Assembly: GCF_000586435.1 (NCBI RefSeq)
Contig: NZ_BAWH01000014.1
Location: 1-64,000, forward strand
Source: Psychrobacter sp. JCM 18901
GTDB taxonomy: Bacteria > Pseudomonadota > Gammaproteobacteria > Pseudomonadales > Moraxellaceae
DNA: 64,000 nucleotides
Direction of reading: 5' to 3'
The notes beneath the pieces are model-generated. The model was not told the origin of the DNA, ran no database searches, and worked only from the letters and a program-made list of their open reading frames with translations. Below, piece after piece: positions 33,718-42,585 of this stretch. A program made the position numbers and the translations under genes. Each line of letters starts with the position of its first letter. Position 1 is the stretch's first letter.

Positions 33718-34530
33718 ATGAACGCGATTGCAAGTTACCAGTATGAGACCTTACAAGTTAGTATTACAGACAACATACTGACGGTTACCTTAAATCGTCC
33801 ACATAAAAAAAATGCCATGAGCTTTCAGGTAATCAATGAGCTGATTAAGCTGGCAGGTCGTATTAGCAAGGACAGAACCATACGCGCAGTCATTCTAAAT
33901 GGGGCAGAAGGAACTTTTTGTGCAGGGATTGACTTAGGAGACTTAAATCATCCAAAGAACACAGCATTTGCGCTTTGGGAGCTGATCAAGCCATGGCAAA
34001 GTGCGTTCCAACGGGTGTGCTTGGTATGGCGTGATCTGCCAGTACCCGTCATAGCAGTATTGGAAGGGTATTGTATCGGCGCTGGACTACAGTTGGCATT
34101 GGCTTGTGACGTACGTATCAGCCATCCTGATTGTCAATTATCTATTATGGAAGCTAAGTGGGGGTTAGTGCCAGACATGGGACTGACCCAATCAGCATTT
34201 GGGGTCCTACGAGAAGACACTCTAAAAGAGCTCGCCATGAGCGCCCGTATCATCGATGCTAATGAAGGCAAAGAGTTAGGCTTGATTAGTCATTGTAGTG
34301 AAGCGCCTCTTGAACAAGCGCAAAAGCTTGCTGCCGAATTCGCAGAGCGCTCTCCTGATGCGGTGCTAGCAAGTAAACGCGTGATAAATGCGATGTACGA
34401 TCAGCCTGCTAAGACTTTATATAAAGAAAAAGCATGGCAGCTTAAAATGATGCTTGGTCGTAATCGTAAGCTTGCCCTCAGAAAAGCAAAGCAGGCCAGC
34501 ACCTTATTTGGCAAACGCCAATTCCGCTAA
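33718..34530 (+). CDS. Crotonase-family enoyl-CoA hydratase/isomerase
   Basis: This 270-residue protein has the crotonase fold: LTVTLNRPHKKNAMSF near the start, the oxyanion-hole segments EGTFCAGIDLGDL and GYCIGAGLQLALACDVRIS, and a C-terminal helical trimerisation part. It should act on an enoyl-CoA in fatty-acid or amino-acid breakdown. At the second catalytic position the sequence is KWGLVPDMGLTQ, with an Asp where dienoyl-CoA isomerases also have Asp and where classical hydratases have Glu or Gly. An isomerase is therefore possible, but the substrate cannot be fixed by reading. The ATG at 33718 follows AATAAGGATTG and fits better than the upstream frame start at 33691. It is monocistronic. 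Confidence 0.85.
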   Translation: MNAIASYQYETLQVSITDNILTVTLNRPHKKNAMSFQVINELIKLAGRISKDRTIRAVILNGAEGTFCAGIDLGDLNHPKNTAFALWELIKPWQSAFQRVCLVWRDLPVPVIAVLEGYCIGAGLQLALACDVRISHPDCQLSIMEAKWGLVPDMGLTQSAFGVLREDTLKELAMSARIIDANEGKELGLISHCSEAPLEQAQKLAAEFAERSPDAVLASKRVINAMYDQPAKTLYKEKAWQLKMMLGRNRKLALRKAKQASTLFGKRQFR

Positions 34531-34884
34531 ATTTTTGCTATCAGTAAATTTTCTAGTGTTATTTTCGTTTGATTCATTCTGATAAAAGAAATTGCTACCT
34601 AAGAAAACTAGACATATTTTGATTAATTATTTGACGATTTTTAATTGTTAGCGGTCGTTTCGCCAATATCTTATAGCCATTGAAATGCAAGCAGATAGCA
34701 CGATATAGCATTGTCTGCTTGCACCGATGTGGGTAAAGATGCACTATTGTTGTTAAAGGTGTTCATTTTGATTACTGGATAAGCCAGTAAAATGACGAAA
34801 GCCTACCTAATAACACGTGCAAGCAATTAAACGTTGAAAAATAAAATATTAAAAATAATAGCCACTATATAAAACGGTCTAAAT
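34531..34884. other. Intergenic region between the crotonase gene and the Bcr/CflA gene
   Basis: This 354-base AT-rich stretch has no gene. It contains a stem-loop at 34687-34722 listed separately and another weaker inverted repeat around CATTTT...CCAGTAAAATG near 34767-34795. Confidence 0.4.
34687..34722. repeat. Eleven-base inverted repeat (stem-loop) of unknown role
   Basis: GCAAGCAGATA pairs with TGTCTGCTTGC (one G-T mismatch pair) around a 14-base loop. There is no T-run after either arm, so it is not a standard terminator. It could be an RNA-level element or a protein site. Confidence 0.5.
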
Positions 34885-36143
34885 ATGTCTGCTTCAAAAC
34901 CCTCTCTTCCAAACAAACCTATCGCTTCTGAGCGAGTGCGCTCTGCTGATTTGCCTGTTGCATGGATTATGATGCTTGGGCTGATGGTTGCGGTAGGGCC
35001 ATTATCAATTGATATGTATCTGCCAGCACTGCCATCGATGGCCGATGATTTCGGTGTTTCAACGGCATTTATGGCCAACTCTGTTCCTGCATACTTTTTA
35101 GGTTTGGTATTTGGGCAGCTATTTTACGGACCTTTTAGTGACCGTGTTGGCCGTGTCAAACCCTTATATATAGGTATGACGTTATACGTTATCGCTTCTA
35201 TCCTTTGTGCGACCACTGACAATGAGTACGTGCTTTTTGCAGGCCGTACTCTACAAGCGTTGGGCGCGTGCGTCGGTGCAGTAGTTACTCGCGCTGCGAT
35301 TCGAGATCGCCTCACTGCCAAACAAACGGCAAAAGCTTTTTCCATCATGATTTTAGTGATGGGCTTAGCACCCATATTGGCACCATCGCTTGGCGCGCTA
35401 TTCTTACAGTTTTTTGATTGGCATTCTATCTTTTGGTTTTTAGCTGCATTTGGCGCTCTTAATTTGTTACTTACTAAGTTTTTCTTTTTTGAAACTTTGA
35501 CCGAAGAAAACCGTAACGTACGCCCTGCAAGAGAAGTGCTCAGTCAATATTGGGACTTATTAAAAGACCCGACCTTTAACTATCCAGCAATTGGTGGTGG
35601 ATTGTTAATGGGAGCAATGTTTGTCTATATCAGCTCCGCTTCAGAGCTAATCATGGATACTTATGCGTCTCAGCAACACATTTCGCTTGGTTGTTCGGAA
35701 TGAATGCGGCAGGTTTTGTAGGTTTGACTCAGTTAAACCAATGGCTTACCAATCGCTTTCGAATACTAAGTATTCTGCGCTTTGGGGCAATGATGCAGGT
35801 TATCTCTGCGGGTCTGCTATTCGTGATCGGCTTGCTTTTAGGGACGGACGCTTGGTTGCCACTAGTGCTGGCTTGTATTTTCTTTTGTATCGCAGGACTG
35901 GGTCTGACCCAGCCCAATGCTTCTGCAATTGCGCTCGCTTTTCAGAAACGCCGTGCTGGTATGGCAAGTGCGCTACAAGGTTCGCTAATGTTTTCAGTCG
36001 GTATCTTTGGCGGTTTATTATTGAACCTGTTTCCAGTCAACCCAGTTCTCAAAGTTGGTATTGCCCTGTTCTCACTAATGAGTTTCGGTTCTTTCCTGAT
36101 TTGGAAAATTGATCGTAATCTCAACTTGGACGACGCAGAGTAA
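34885..36143 (+). CDS. Bcr/CflA-family multidrug efflux MFS transporter (one frameshift)
   Basis: This is a 12-helix drug/proton antiporter of the inner membrane. The family start VAVGPLSIDMYLPALPSMADDF, the helix-2/3 loop GPFSDRVGRVKPLYIGM and the motif-C-like segment LGLAPILAPSLGALFLQFFDW are clear. The frame breaks near 35683, where ATTTTCGC lacks one T. Restoring it gives QHIFAWLFGMNAAGFVGL, and the second half continues with six more hydrophobic helices to the stop at 36143. The corrected length is about 419 residues, close to Bcr (about 400). The substrate cannot be predicted. It is followed directly by a terminator. Confidence 0.88.
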
Positions 36144-36497
36144 CAGCGCCTCTATTTTAAGTTAACAGTATTTCAAAAAAAGCACTTATACGTTCACAGC
36201 GTATAAGTGTTTTTTTCTGTGTTGAATAATTATTCAGTTAAGGATCAAGTCTCATAGAGACTTTAAGTAGCAAGGTCACTAGACTTTAGTAAACATAAGT
36301 TGTTCCGAATTATATGCTGTATTTTATATATATAACTAAACGTAGATAATGACCAAACATAATTATTGCAATCGCAAAATTAGGTAAGTATTATCTAACG
36401 TAACTTTCTGTAAGTGGATATGTATAGACATTGCTTAACCTTGCTAGATTGTCAATTAATTAAAATGTAAAACAACGTTAGGTTTCAAGGATAGATT
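36144..36497. other. Intergenic region upstream of the chemotaxis-like cassette
   Basis: After the Bcr/CflA terminator there are about 280 AT-rich bases that should contain the promoter of the solute-binding lipoprotein and its downstream signalling genes. No promoter could be assigned with confidence and no gene was seen. Confidence 0.4.
36175..36216 (+). terminator. Intrinsic terminator after the Bcr/CflA gene
   Basis: A perfect ten-base stem CACTTATACG/CGTATAAGTG with a seven-base loop is flanked by seven A upstream and seven T downstream. Confidence 0.9.
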
Positions 36498-37367
36498 ATG
36501 AAGCAGTTATATCGAGCGTTACCGATTTTGTTGAGTGTTGGCCTATTCGGCTGTGGGAATTCCGCTACTCAAGAAAGTGCAAGCGCACCAGTAAAGGAAA
36601 ACACAGATAGCTTTGTGAGTAAGTTACCTGATACAGCGCCAACATTGAAAGTTGCCATGACTGGTGATTTGCCGCCTTTTTCATTCCAGGATGACTATGG
36701 CAATATGCAGGGCACTGATGTTGATTCAATTCGTGCTATTGGTGAAGAGCAGGGGTTCAAAGTCGAGTTTTACAAAGAAACTTGGCAAGACATGTTCGAT
36801 AGCGTCGAAACAGGAAAGCGTGATCTAGCGATTTCTGGTATTTCTTACAAAGACGATCGGGCAGTGAGATATGGTCTATCAACACCATACTTTTTCAACC
36901 CAGCTACTATCATGTATTTGGAAGGTAAGTTCGATATAAAAGGCTTAAACGATATAAAAGGTCTAAGAGCAGGTACGTTAGAAGGCTCTAAAGAAGAAGA
37001 CACACTAAAAGAGATGGGTAGTTCAGTGGAGCTAATTTCGAGACCTACAGCATTTTTGGCGTATCAGGATTTGGTTCAAGGTAATACGGATGTCTTCTTG
37101 TACGATATGCCAGTCTTGCAATATATCGTCAAAGGCTATCCTGAGCATAAAGTGAAAATTGTACCCTATGAAGCTGCAGATGCGCCTTCAGCCCAACAAG
37201 TGGTGCTCATGGCAAAAGAAAATACTCAGCTTATCAAAACGGTTAATGAAGGTATTGCCAAACTAAAAGAAAAAGGGACATTTAAAGAAATTGAGGCGCG
37301 CTGGTTGGGTGAAGCTGACCCTACTGAAAAGAGCGACTCTGACACCAATACTAAGCAATTGAACTAA
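36498..37367 (+). CDS. Amino-acid-type periplasmic solute-binding lipoprotein (SBP_bac_3 family)
   Basis: The 289-residue protein has a lipoprotein signal peptide with lipobox LFGC (Cys about residue 19). It then matches the family 3 solute-binding fold: LKVAMTGDLPPFSFQDDYGN, GTDVDSIRAIGEEQGF, SGISYKDDRAVRYGLSTPYF and a C-terminal LKEKGTFKEIEARWLG. Such proteins usually deliver polar amino acids to an ABC permease, but no permease or ATPase gene is adjacent. The gene ends only 12 bases before the membrane kinase gene on the same strand, so it is probably co-transcribed. I infer that it is the ligand-sensing partner of that kinase. The ligand is unknown. The start is ATG 36498 after CAAGGATAG. 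Confidence 0.88.
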   Translation: MKQLYRALPILLSVGLFGCGNSATQESASAPVKENTDSFVSKLPDTAPTLKVAMTGDLPPFSFQDDYGNMQGTDVDSIRAIGEEQGFKVEFYKETWQDMFDSVETGKRDLAISGISYKDDRAVRYGLSTPYFFNPATIMYLEGKFDIKGLNDIKGLRAGTLEGSKEEDTLKEMGSSVELISRPTAFLAYQDLVQGNTDVFLYDMPVLQYIVKGYPEHKVKIVPYEAADAPSAQQVVLMAKENTQLIKTVNEGIAKLKEKGTFKEIEARWLGEADPTEKSDSDTNTKQLN

Positions 37368-37379
37368 GGAATTCTGAAG

Positions 37380-39560
37380 ATGGCAACCGTACCTAATGTT
37401 GACAATAAGCGCTATCAAGGTCTGATTATTTCAATTGCACTATTTTTATCTCTAATCGGTGCTTTGCTGGCGTTTACGTTTTATACCTCAAATTTATTAG
37501 AAAGAAACACCGCTTTAATTGACCAAACTAACCAAGTTGCGAATAGTGCACAGGCAGTAATTAAAGATCTTTTCGATTTAGACAGTAGTTATGGTGAGGA
37601 TACTAACTCTCCGCACATACAACGAGTGCTAAGCCGTTTAGAACAAAATACTGCGCTAATCACTAGCTCGATTGCTGCTATTGAGCAAGGCAGTACAATC
37701 ACAGATGCAGAAGGTAATAGCTATGACTTGCCAAAAATTGATAGTCAAGCACAGACCAATATTGCTGCGGCCAATGAGCAATGGAAAGCGCTAGAGCCTA
37801 AGATTCAAACATATCTAAAAGATGCTGATAATATCATGGTAACGTCTGCTGATGAATTGACGCAGGCCGTTGAACAGGCGAAAACATCAAGTTTGTTTAT
37901 TAACGATTCTTTGGATAATTTGACAAAAGACGTGTTCGATAGTGCACAACGTCAAGCAACGACCATTCGTCTTATTCAGGTACTTGGTGTTGCCGCTATC
38001 TTTACCTACTTCCTAATTTTCGTATTCTTCTTTGTACGTCGTCTACGTGAGACGGATGCTGAAGCACTTGCCGCTCGCCAAGAAACGCAAGAGATTATGG
38101 AAACGGTAAATACGGGTCTTTTCCTACTTGATAAAGACTTGAATATTGGTCAACAGCATTCTCGTGCGCTTAACAATATCATCGGCTCTGATCGCTTGGC
38201 AGGGGAGAACTTTACCAATGTCTTGCGTGGTCGTATCTCTGATAAAGACCTTAAGACCACCCAGCAATTTATTGAGCAGCTCTATAACCCTCGCGTTAAA
38301 GAAAAACTGGTAGATTCACTTAACCCATTACACAAGGTCATGCTACATAACCTATCTGAAGACAAGAGTCTTGATAATCGCTTCTTAGATTTTAAATTCT
38401 CACGTGTTTATGACAATAAAGACATTGCTCGTATCTTGGTCAACGTTAACGATGTATCAGATGCAGTCTACTTAGAACAGCGCCTAGAAAAAGAGCGTTC
38501 GCAAAACGATATGCAGATTGAGATGTTAACGACTATCTTGAATGTGAATCCAAAGATTATTAATGAGTTTATTGGTAATACCCAAGCGCATATCGAGAAG
38601 ATGAATAATATCTTGAAAAATCCTGGTAGCTCACAATATGAGCTTGAAGGCAAATTAAAAGCTATTTATCGTGAAATGCACAGCTTAAAAGGTGAAGCAT
38701 CAGCACTAAAACTACATAGCTTTACGAAGATTGCTTCTGATGCTGAAGACAAGCTGCATGCATTACAAAACCAAGGTCAGTTGTCTGGTAATGACTTCTT
38801 ACCATTAGCGGTACATTTGGATGATTTGCTTAGCTTATCGAATACGATTGCGACGTTGGGTGAGCGTATCAACCGCTCAGCACCGTCAGCAGCTAAGGCG
38901 TCAACCGTACAAGCACCAGTCGCTACTCAAAATCCAGTAGCAGACCATGCAGCTAGCAATGCTGACTTTGATGGTGGGCTAGATATCGACTTAGACAATG
39001 AAACAGATGACGATTTGCTGTCTTTCTACAATGAATTTACAAAAGAGATTGCTGCAAGACAGGGCAAGCGAGTACAGCTAAAAAGTACGACGCTGACCCA
39101 AACGAGCATTCCGGCGCATCTTGCAAAACCAATCAAAGAAATCAGTATTCAGTTGCTGCGTAATGCGGTAGTCCATGGTATCGAGTCGCCAAATGTGCGT
39201 CATGCTACTGGCAAACCTGACGTTGGGACCATTGATTTGGAAGTGCAAGACAACGGTTCAAACTTTATGTTGGTGGTGCAAGACGACGGACAGGGTATCA
39301 ACTATGACAACATCCGTAATAAGCTGATTCAAGAAGGTCGTTTCGGTACGGAAGAGGCAAATCAGCTTAGCAAAGGCGACTTACTCAAACAGCTGTTCTC
39401 TTCTGGATTTTCTACCAAAGAGCACGCAGATGAAGACGGTGGCCGCGGTGTTGGACTTGATATCATCAAAGCAAAAGTAAAAGAGTATGATGGCAAGCTT
39501 AATGTAAATAGCGAGCTGGGTCAGATGACACGGTTTGTCATTACTTTACCTAAAGCTTAA
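37380..39560 (+). CDS. Membrane-bound CheA-like histidine kinase (Hpt plus ATPase domain, no CheW-like domain)
   Basis: This 726-residue protein has a membrane segment at about residues 15-33, a helical periplasmic region of about 165 residues, and a second membrane segment at 201-220. A PAS-like segment begins at about 237 (IMETVNTGLFLLDKDLNIG). An Hpt-like helix carries MHSLKGEASALKL with the candidate phospho-His at about 434. After an Ala/Thr/Pro-rich linker comes a CheA-type ATPase domain with LLRNAVVHGIESP (about 595), VVQDDGQGI and GGRGVGLDIIKAKV (about 687). It ends right after that domain, so the CheW-like coupling domain of true CheA is absent. This order of Hpt before ATPase is the CheA order, not that of ordinary sensor kinases. 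It lies between the lipoprotein and receiver genes and should be membrane-located and ligand-controlled. Confidence 0.85.
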   Translation: MATVPNVDNKRYQGLIISIALFLSLIGALLAFTFYTSNLLERNTALIDQTNQVANSAQAVIKDLFDLDSSYGEDTNSPHIQRVLSRLEQNTALITSSIAAIEQGSTITDAEGNSYDLPKIDSQAQTNIAAANEQWKALEPKIQTYLKDADNIMVTSADELTQAVEQAKTSSLFINDSLDNLTKDVFDSAQRQATTIRLIQVLGVAAIFTYFLIFVFFFVRRLRETDAEALAARQETQEIMETVNTGLFLLDKDLNIGQQHSRALNNIIGSDRLAGENFTNVLRGRISDKDLKTTQQFIEQLYNPRVKEKLVDSLNPLHKVMLHNLSEDKSLDNRFLDFKFSRVYDNKDIARILVNVNDVSDAVYLEQRLEKERSQNDMQIEMLTTILNVNPKIINEFIGNTQAHIEKMNNILKNPGSSQYELEGKLKAIYREMHSLKGEASALKLHSFTKIASDAEDKLHALQNQGQLSGNDFLPLAVHLDDLLSLSNTIATLGERINRSAPSAAKASTVQAPVATQNPVADHAASNADFDGGLDIDLDNETDDDLLSFYNEFTKEIAARQGKRVQLKSTTLTQTSIPAHLAKPIKEISIQLLRNAVVHGIESPNVRHATGKPDVGTIDLEVQDNGSNFMLVVQDDGQGINYDNIRNKLIQEGRFGTEEANQLSKGDLLKQLFSSGFSTKEHADEDGGRGVGLDIIKAKVKEYDGKLNVNSELGQMTRFVITLPKA

Positions 39561-39621
39561 TCAAAATAGTAATTATATTGTCAGGGACGACAAGCACTTC
39601 ATTAAAGGTAGTAGATAAGTT

Positions 39622-39985
39622 ATGTATAAGTTAATGATTGTTGATGATTCAAATATTATTAGAAACCGTATTCAGCGTGCATACGATTCAGGAAAGTTCA
39701 TGCTGGTGGCGACAGCGACTAGCGGTGTTCAAGCCATCGAAAAGTTCAATGTCCATCGTCCTGATGTAATCACTATGGACCTAACCATGCCACAAATGGA
39801 TGGGCTAGAATGCATTGAAAAAAATCATCGCGATTGATCCTGAAGTACGCATTTTGGTGGTATCAGCGTTATCGGACAAAGCCACTGGTATTGAGGCATT
39901 ATCATTGGGTGCCAGCGGCTTTTTGTGCAAGCCTTTTTCAGAAGAGGAGCTTGTAGAGTCTTTGTATGAGCTGATGCAAGACTAA
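39622..39985 (+). CDS. Stand-alone CheY-like response regulator (one frameshift)
   Basis: This is a single receiver domain of about 121 residues. The acidic pair lies in IVDDSN (residues 8-9), the phospho-acceptor Asp in TMDLTMPQMDG (about 53), the switch Ser in LVVSALS and the lysine in LCKPFSEEE. No output domain is present. The frame breaks in the seven-A run 39818-39824; with six A the sequence reads CIEKIIAIDPEVRILVV and continues to the TAA at 39983-39985. It lies 61 bases after the CheA-like kinase and is the likely phosphate acceptor. Its target is unknown: there is no flagellar switch gene in the window. Confidence 0.9.
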
Positions 39986-40015
39986 TACCATTCATCGACC
40001 AAAGCAGATGTCATT

Positions 40016-40466
40016 ATGAAAGAGCAAAAGCTACAGATTTTTTTTAAGTATTATTAGTAATTACTTTGATCAGTTTGGCGGAGAAGAGCTAATTGCTGAT
40101 ACCCCTTACTTACTAGAAAACAAACAGCCAAAAGTCCATGACTATACAGGCGTGATTGGTATATCTGGTGGCCAAAAAGGCGTGGTGTATTTTTCGGCGA
40201 CGCGTGACTTGCTGTCTTCAATATTAGACAGCATGGGCGAAACCGATAAAAGTGAAGAGAACTATGTAGATCTGGCTGGGGAAGTGGCCAATACCATCGC
40301 AGGCAATGCACGCAAAGAGTTTGGCTCAGAGTTTCATATCTCTGTACCATTTGTGTTCAAAGGTGCGCCGCAAAGTATTGTATTGCCGAACGATGAGCGT
40401 TCTTTTATCATCCCCATCACTTGGCATTCTGAAGTAGGCGAGATTGTGGTTTGTTTGCAAGATTAA
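40016..40466 (+). CDS. CheX-like CheY-phosphatase homologue, first copy (one frameshift)
   Basis: This protein of about 150 residues matches the CheX/CheC/FliY phosphatase fold. The key signature D-x3-E-x2-N is present as DLAGEVAN near residue 85, followed by TIAGNARKEFGSEF. The ATG at 40016 (MKEQKLQIF) is joined to the rest by reading seven instead of eight T at 40038-40045, which gives LSIISNYFDQFGGEELI. In known systems CheX dephosphorylates CheY-P, and here a CheY-like gene ends 30 bases upstream. It is about 45 percent similar by eye to the next gene, which suggests a tandem duplication. Confidence 0.82.
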
Positions 40467-40501
40467 TGCTGCCACGTAATACAGATGGATATTAATATAT
40501 T

Positions 40502-40952
40502 ATGGTTAAAGTAGAAAAATTGGGTGTATTTCTAAGCTCGATCAATGCGTTTTTTTGCGCAAATCGATGGCTCGGAAGTGTCAATTGATACCCCTTACTT
40601 GAACAACAACAAAAGCGCGATTGGCTTTGATTATAGCGGTGTCATTAAGATATCAGGGCCTTTAGAAGGTTGCGTCTATGTCAGTGCACCAAGCGCGATG
40701 TTGCGAGAAGTCATCAAAGTGATGGGCGAGCCTGACTCTTCAATCACTATGATGAAAGATTTGTTGGGTGAAATGGCCAATACAATTTCAGGTAACGCTC
40801 GGACAGAGTTTGGTTCAGAGTTTATTATCTCGCCGCCGCACATTGTAGAGAGTGCCCCAAGCGTGTCTTATTTACCTAAAGATCGTCAAAGCTATATCAC
40901 ACCATTTACGTGGCGTGGTTACAAAGCGGTCATTGGTATTTGCATTGCATAA
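40502..40952 (+). CDS. CheX-like CheY-phosphatase homologue, second copy (one frameshift)
   Basis: This is a second CheX-like protein of about 149 residues. It keeps the signature as DLLGEMAN near residue 86, followed by TISGNARTEFGSEF, closely matching the first copy. The ATG at 40502 is joined to the main frame by reading six rather than seven T at 40550-40556, which gives SINAFFAQIDGSEVSIDTPYL. It starts 35 bases after the first copy. CheX works as a homodimer in known cases, so two paralogues may form a heterodimer or have split roles; that is inference. A terminator follows about 90 bases after the stop. Confidence 0.82.
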
Positions 40953-41417
40953 GTTATAGTCAATCCTCTATCAACGAGTGATAACTATAAAAGAGCGGCA
41001 GCATTAACCTTGCTTAAAAAATAGCTATTAAAAAGATAATCATAAAAAAGCGATGCAAATGTGTCGCTTTTTTTGTTTTATTATCGCCGTAGTTTGTTTT
41101 TATCTTATTGATACGCTACAAACAAACTGCTGGAGATTCCAAGGCGTTATGTGATAAAATACAGCGCAGCTATTTTTTTATAATTCACTTTATAGTTTAG
41201 ATTTGAGCATTTGCTTCAATCTAGCGATAGCTTCTTTTTTTAAACCAACCAATGACACACACATCATGGCAAAAAAATTGCTGGGTGTTTGGCGACTTGA
41301 TTAATTTGTGATCTGTTAGTGCTTTACTAATGAAAACTAACCGGTAGCAGATGCGTGTCGCTAAATAGGCTGTTTTTGTGATGTGGAGGCATAACCCAAC
41401 CAATAGGATATATTCTC
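40953..41417. other. Terminator and long rpsB leader region
   Basis: This 465-base stretch contains the cassette terminator (41044-41074) and then the rpsB 5' region. A perfect TATAAT lies at 41179-41184, but no good -35 was seen at the right spacing. The roughly 200 bases before rpsB may be a structured untranslated leader. Confidence 0.4.
41044..41074 (+). terminator. Intrinsic terminator after the chemotaxis-like cassette
   Basis: AGCGA pairs with TCGCT, extended by flanking A and T runs (six A before, seven T after). The stem is short, so confidence is moderate. Confidence 0.7.
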
Positions 41418-42210
41418 ATGGCTACAAAGAATCCAACCAAAATCGAAATGCGCGACTTACTACAAGCAGGCGCTCACTTTGGTCACCAAACACGTTTTTG
41501 GAACCCAAAAAATGGGTCCATACATCTTTGGCGCACGTAACAAGATCCATATCATCAACCTAGAGCACACCGTAAAAGCGTTCAACGAAGCGTTGACTTA
41601 CGTAAACGGCCTAGCTGCTAAGAAAAACAAAGTATTATTTGTTGGTACTAAACGCGCTGCAAGCGGTATCGTACGTGAGCAAGCAGCTCGCGCTGGCATG
41701 CCATACGTTGACCATCGCTGGTTAGGTGGTATGTTGACTAACTGGAAAACTCTACGTCAGTCAATCAACCGTCTAAAAGAGCTAGAAAAGCAAGCAGAAG
41801 ACGGTACTTTCGCTAAGCTAACTAAGCGTGAAGCGCTAGAGCGTACTCGCGATATGGAAAAACTTGAGCGTTCACTAGGTGGTATTAAAGATATGGGCGG
41901 CCTACCTGACGCTATCTTCGTAGTAGACGTAGATCACGAAGCTATCGCTATTAAAGAAGCCAAGAACTTGGGTATCCCAGTTATCGGTATCGTTGATACT
42001 AACTCTAGCCCAGACAACGTTGACTACATCATCCCAGCTAACGATGATGCTATCCGTGCTGTGACTTTGTACGTAACTTCTATGGCTGATGCTATCATCG
42101 CTGGTAAAGAATACGCACAAACTCAAGCTGGTGGTAAAGCTGAGCAAGCACCTGCTGCAACTGAAGAAGCGCCAGCTGCAGAAGAAGCTGCAGCAACTCC
42201 AGCAGAATAA
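41418..42210 (+). CDS. rpsB: 30S ribosomal protein S2 (one frameshift)
   Basis: S2 binds the back of the 30S head-body junction and is essential. The start ATG at 41418 gives [25 protein letters not shown], the conserved S2 start. The frame breaks at the six-A run 41507-41512; with five A it reads [19 protein letters not shown]. Downstream motifs such as [30 protein letters not shown] and [17 protein letters not shown] are typical. The C-terminal tail is Ala/Glu-rich. The corrected length is about 264 residues. It is followed by tsf, the standard pairing. Confidence 0.97.
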
Positions 42211-42585
42211 GTAGCTGACTTAAAAAGTTTAACTTTGTAAGGATGTCTTGATAGTGTATCTATCAGCATCCATATAATGTTTTGAACAGCGTATAAGCTC
42301 ATAATAGGCATGATGTAGTTTTACTCGTCATGCCTTGTTATTGAATAAAGCCTTATTAATAACGCCATGCGTATAAGCGAGTAGCTATTGGGCGAGTATT
42401 ATCGCTCCTACTGGTCATATCGCTATATTGTACAGATGTTATTTGTTTGACATCATTGATGGCTATATTAGTAATCGTTCAAAACGAGCTGTCTGCTAGA
42501 TTTTAAGTAATACTAAGATATCGAATAGAAATACAGCATTTAGAAATACAGCACTCCTATACATAACTATACTAAGGTGACTCTT
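42211..42585. other. Intergenic region between rpsB and tsf
   Basis: This 375-base gap is long for an rpsB-tsf pair. It contains one stem-loop, GGCATGA/TCATGCC at 42307-42334, which might be an attenuator or weak terminator. No gene was seen. Confidence 0.4.

Noticed and set aside
39818-40556. Programmed frameshifting or transcriptional slippage at A7/T7/T8 runs in the receiver and CheX genes
   Set aside because: The same pattern hits unrelated housekeeping genes, and many other breaks are single missing G, C, T or A in two- to four-base runs, which slippage does not explain.
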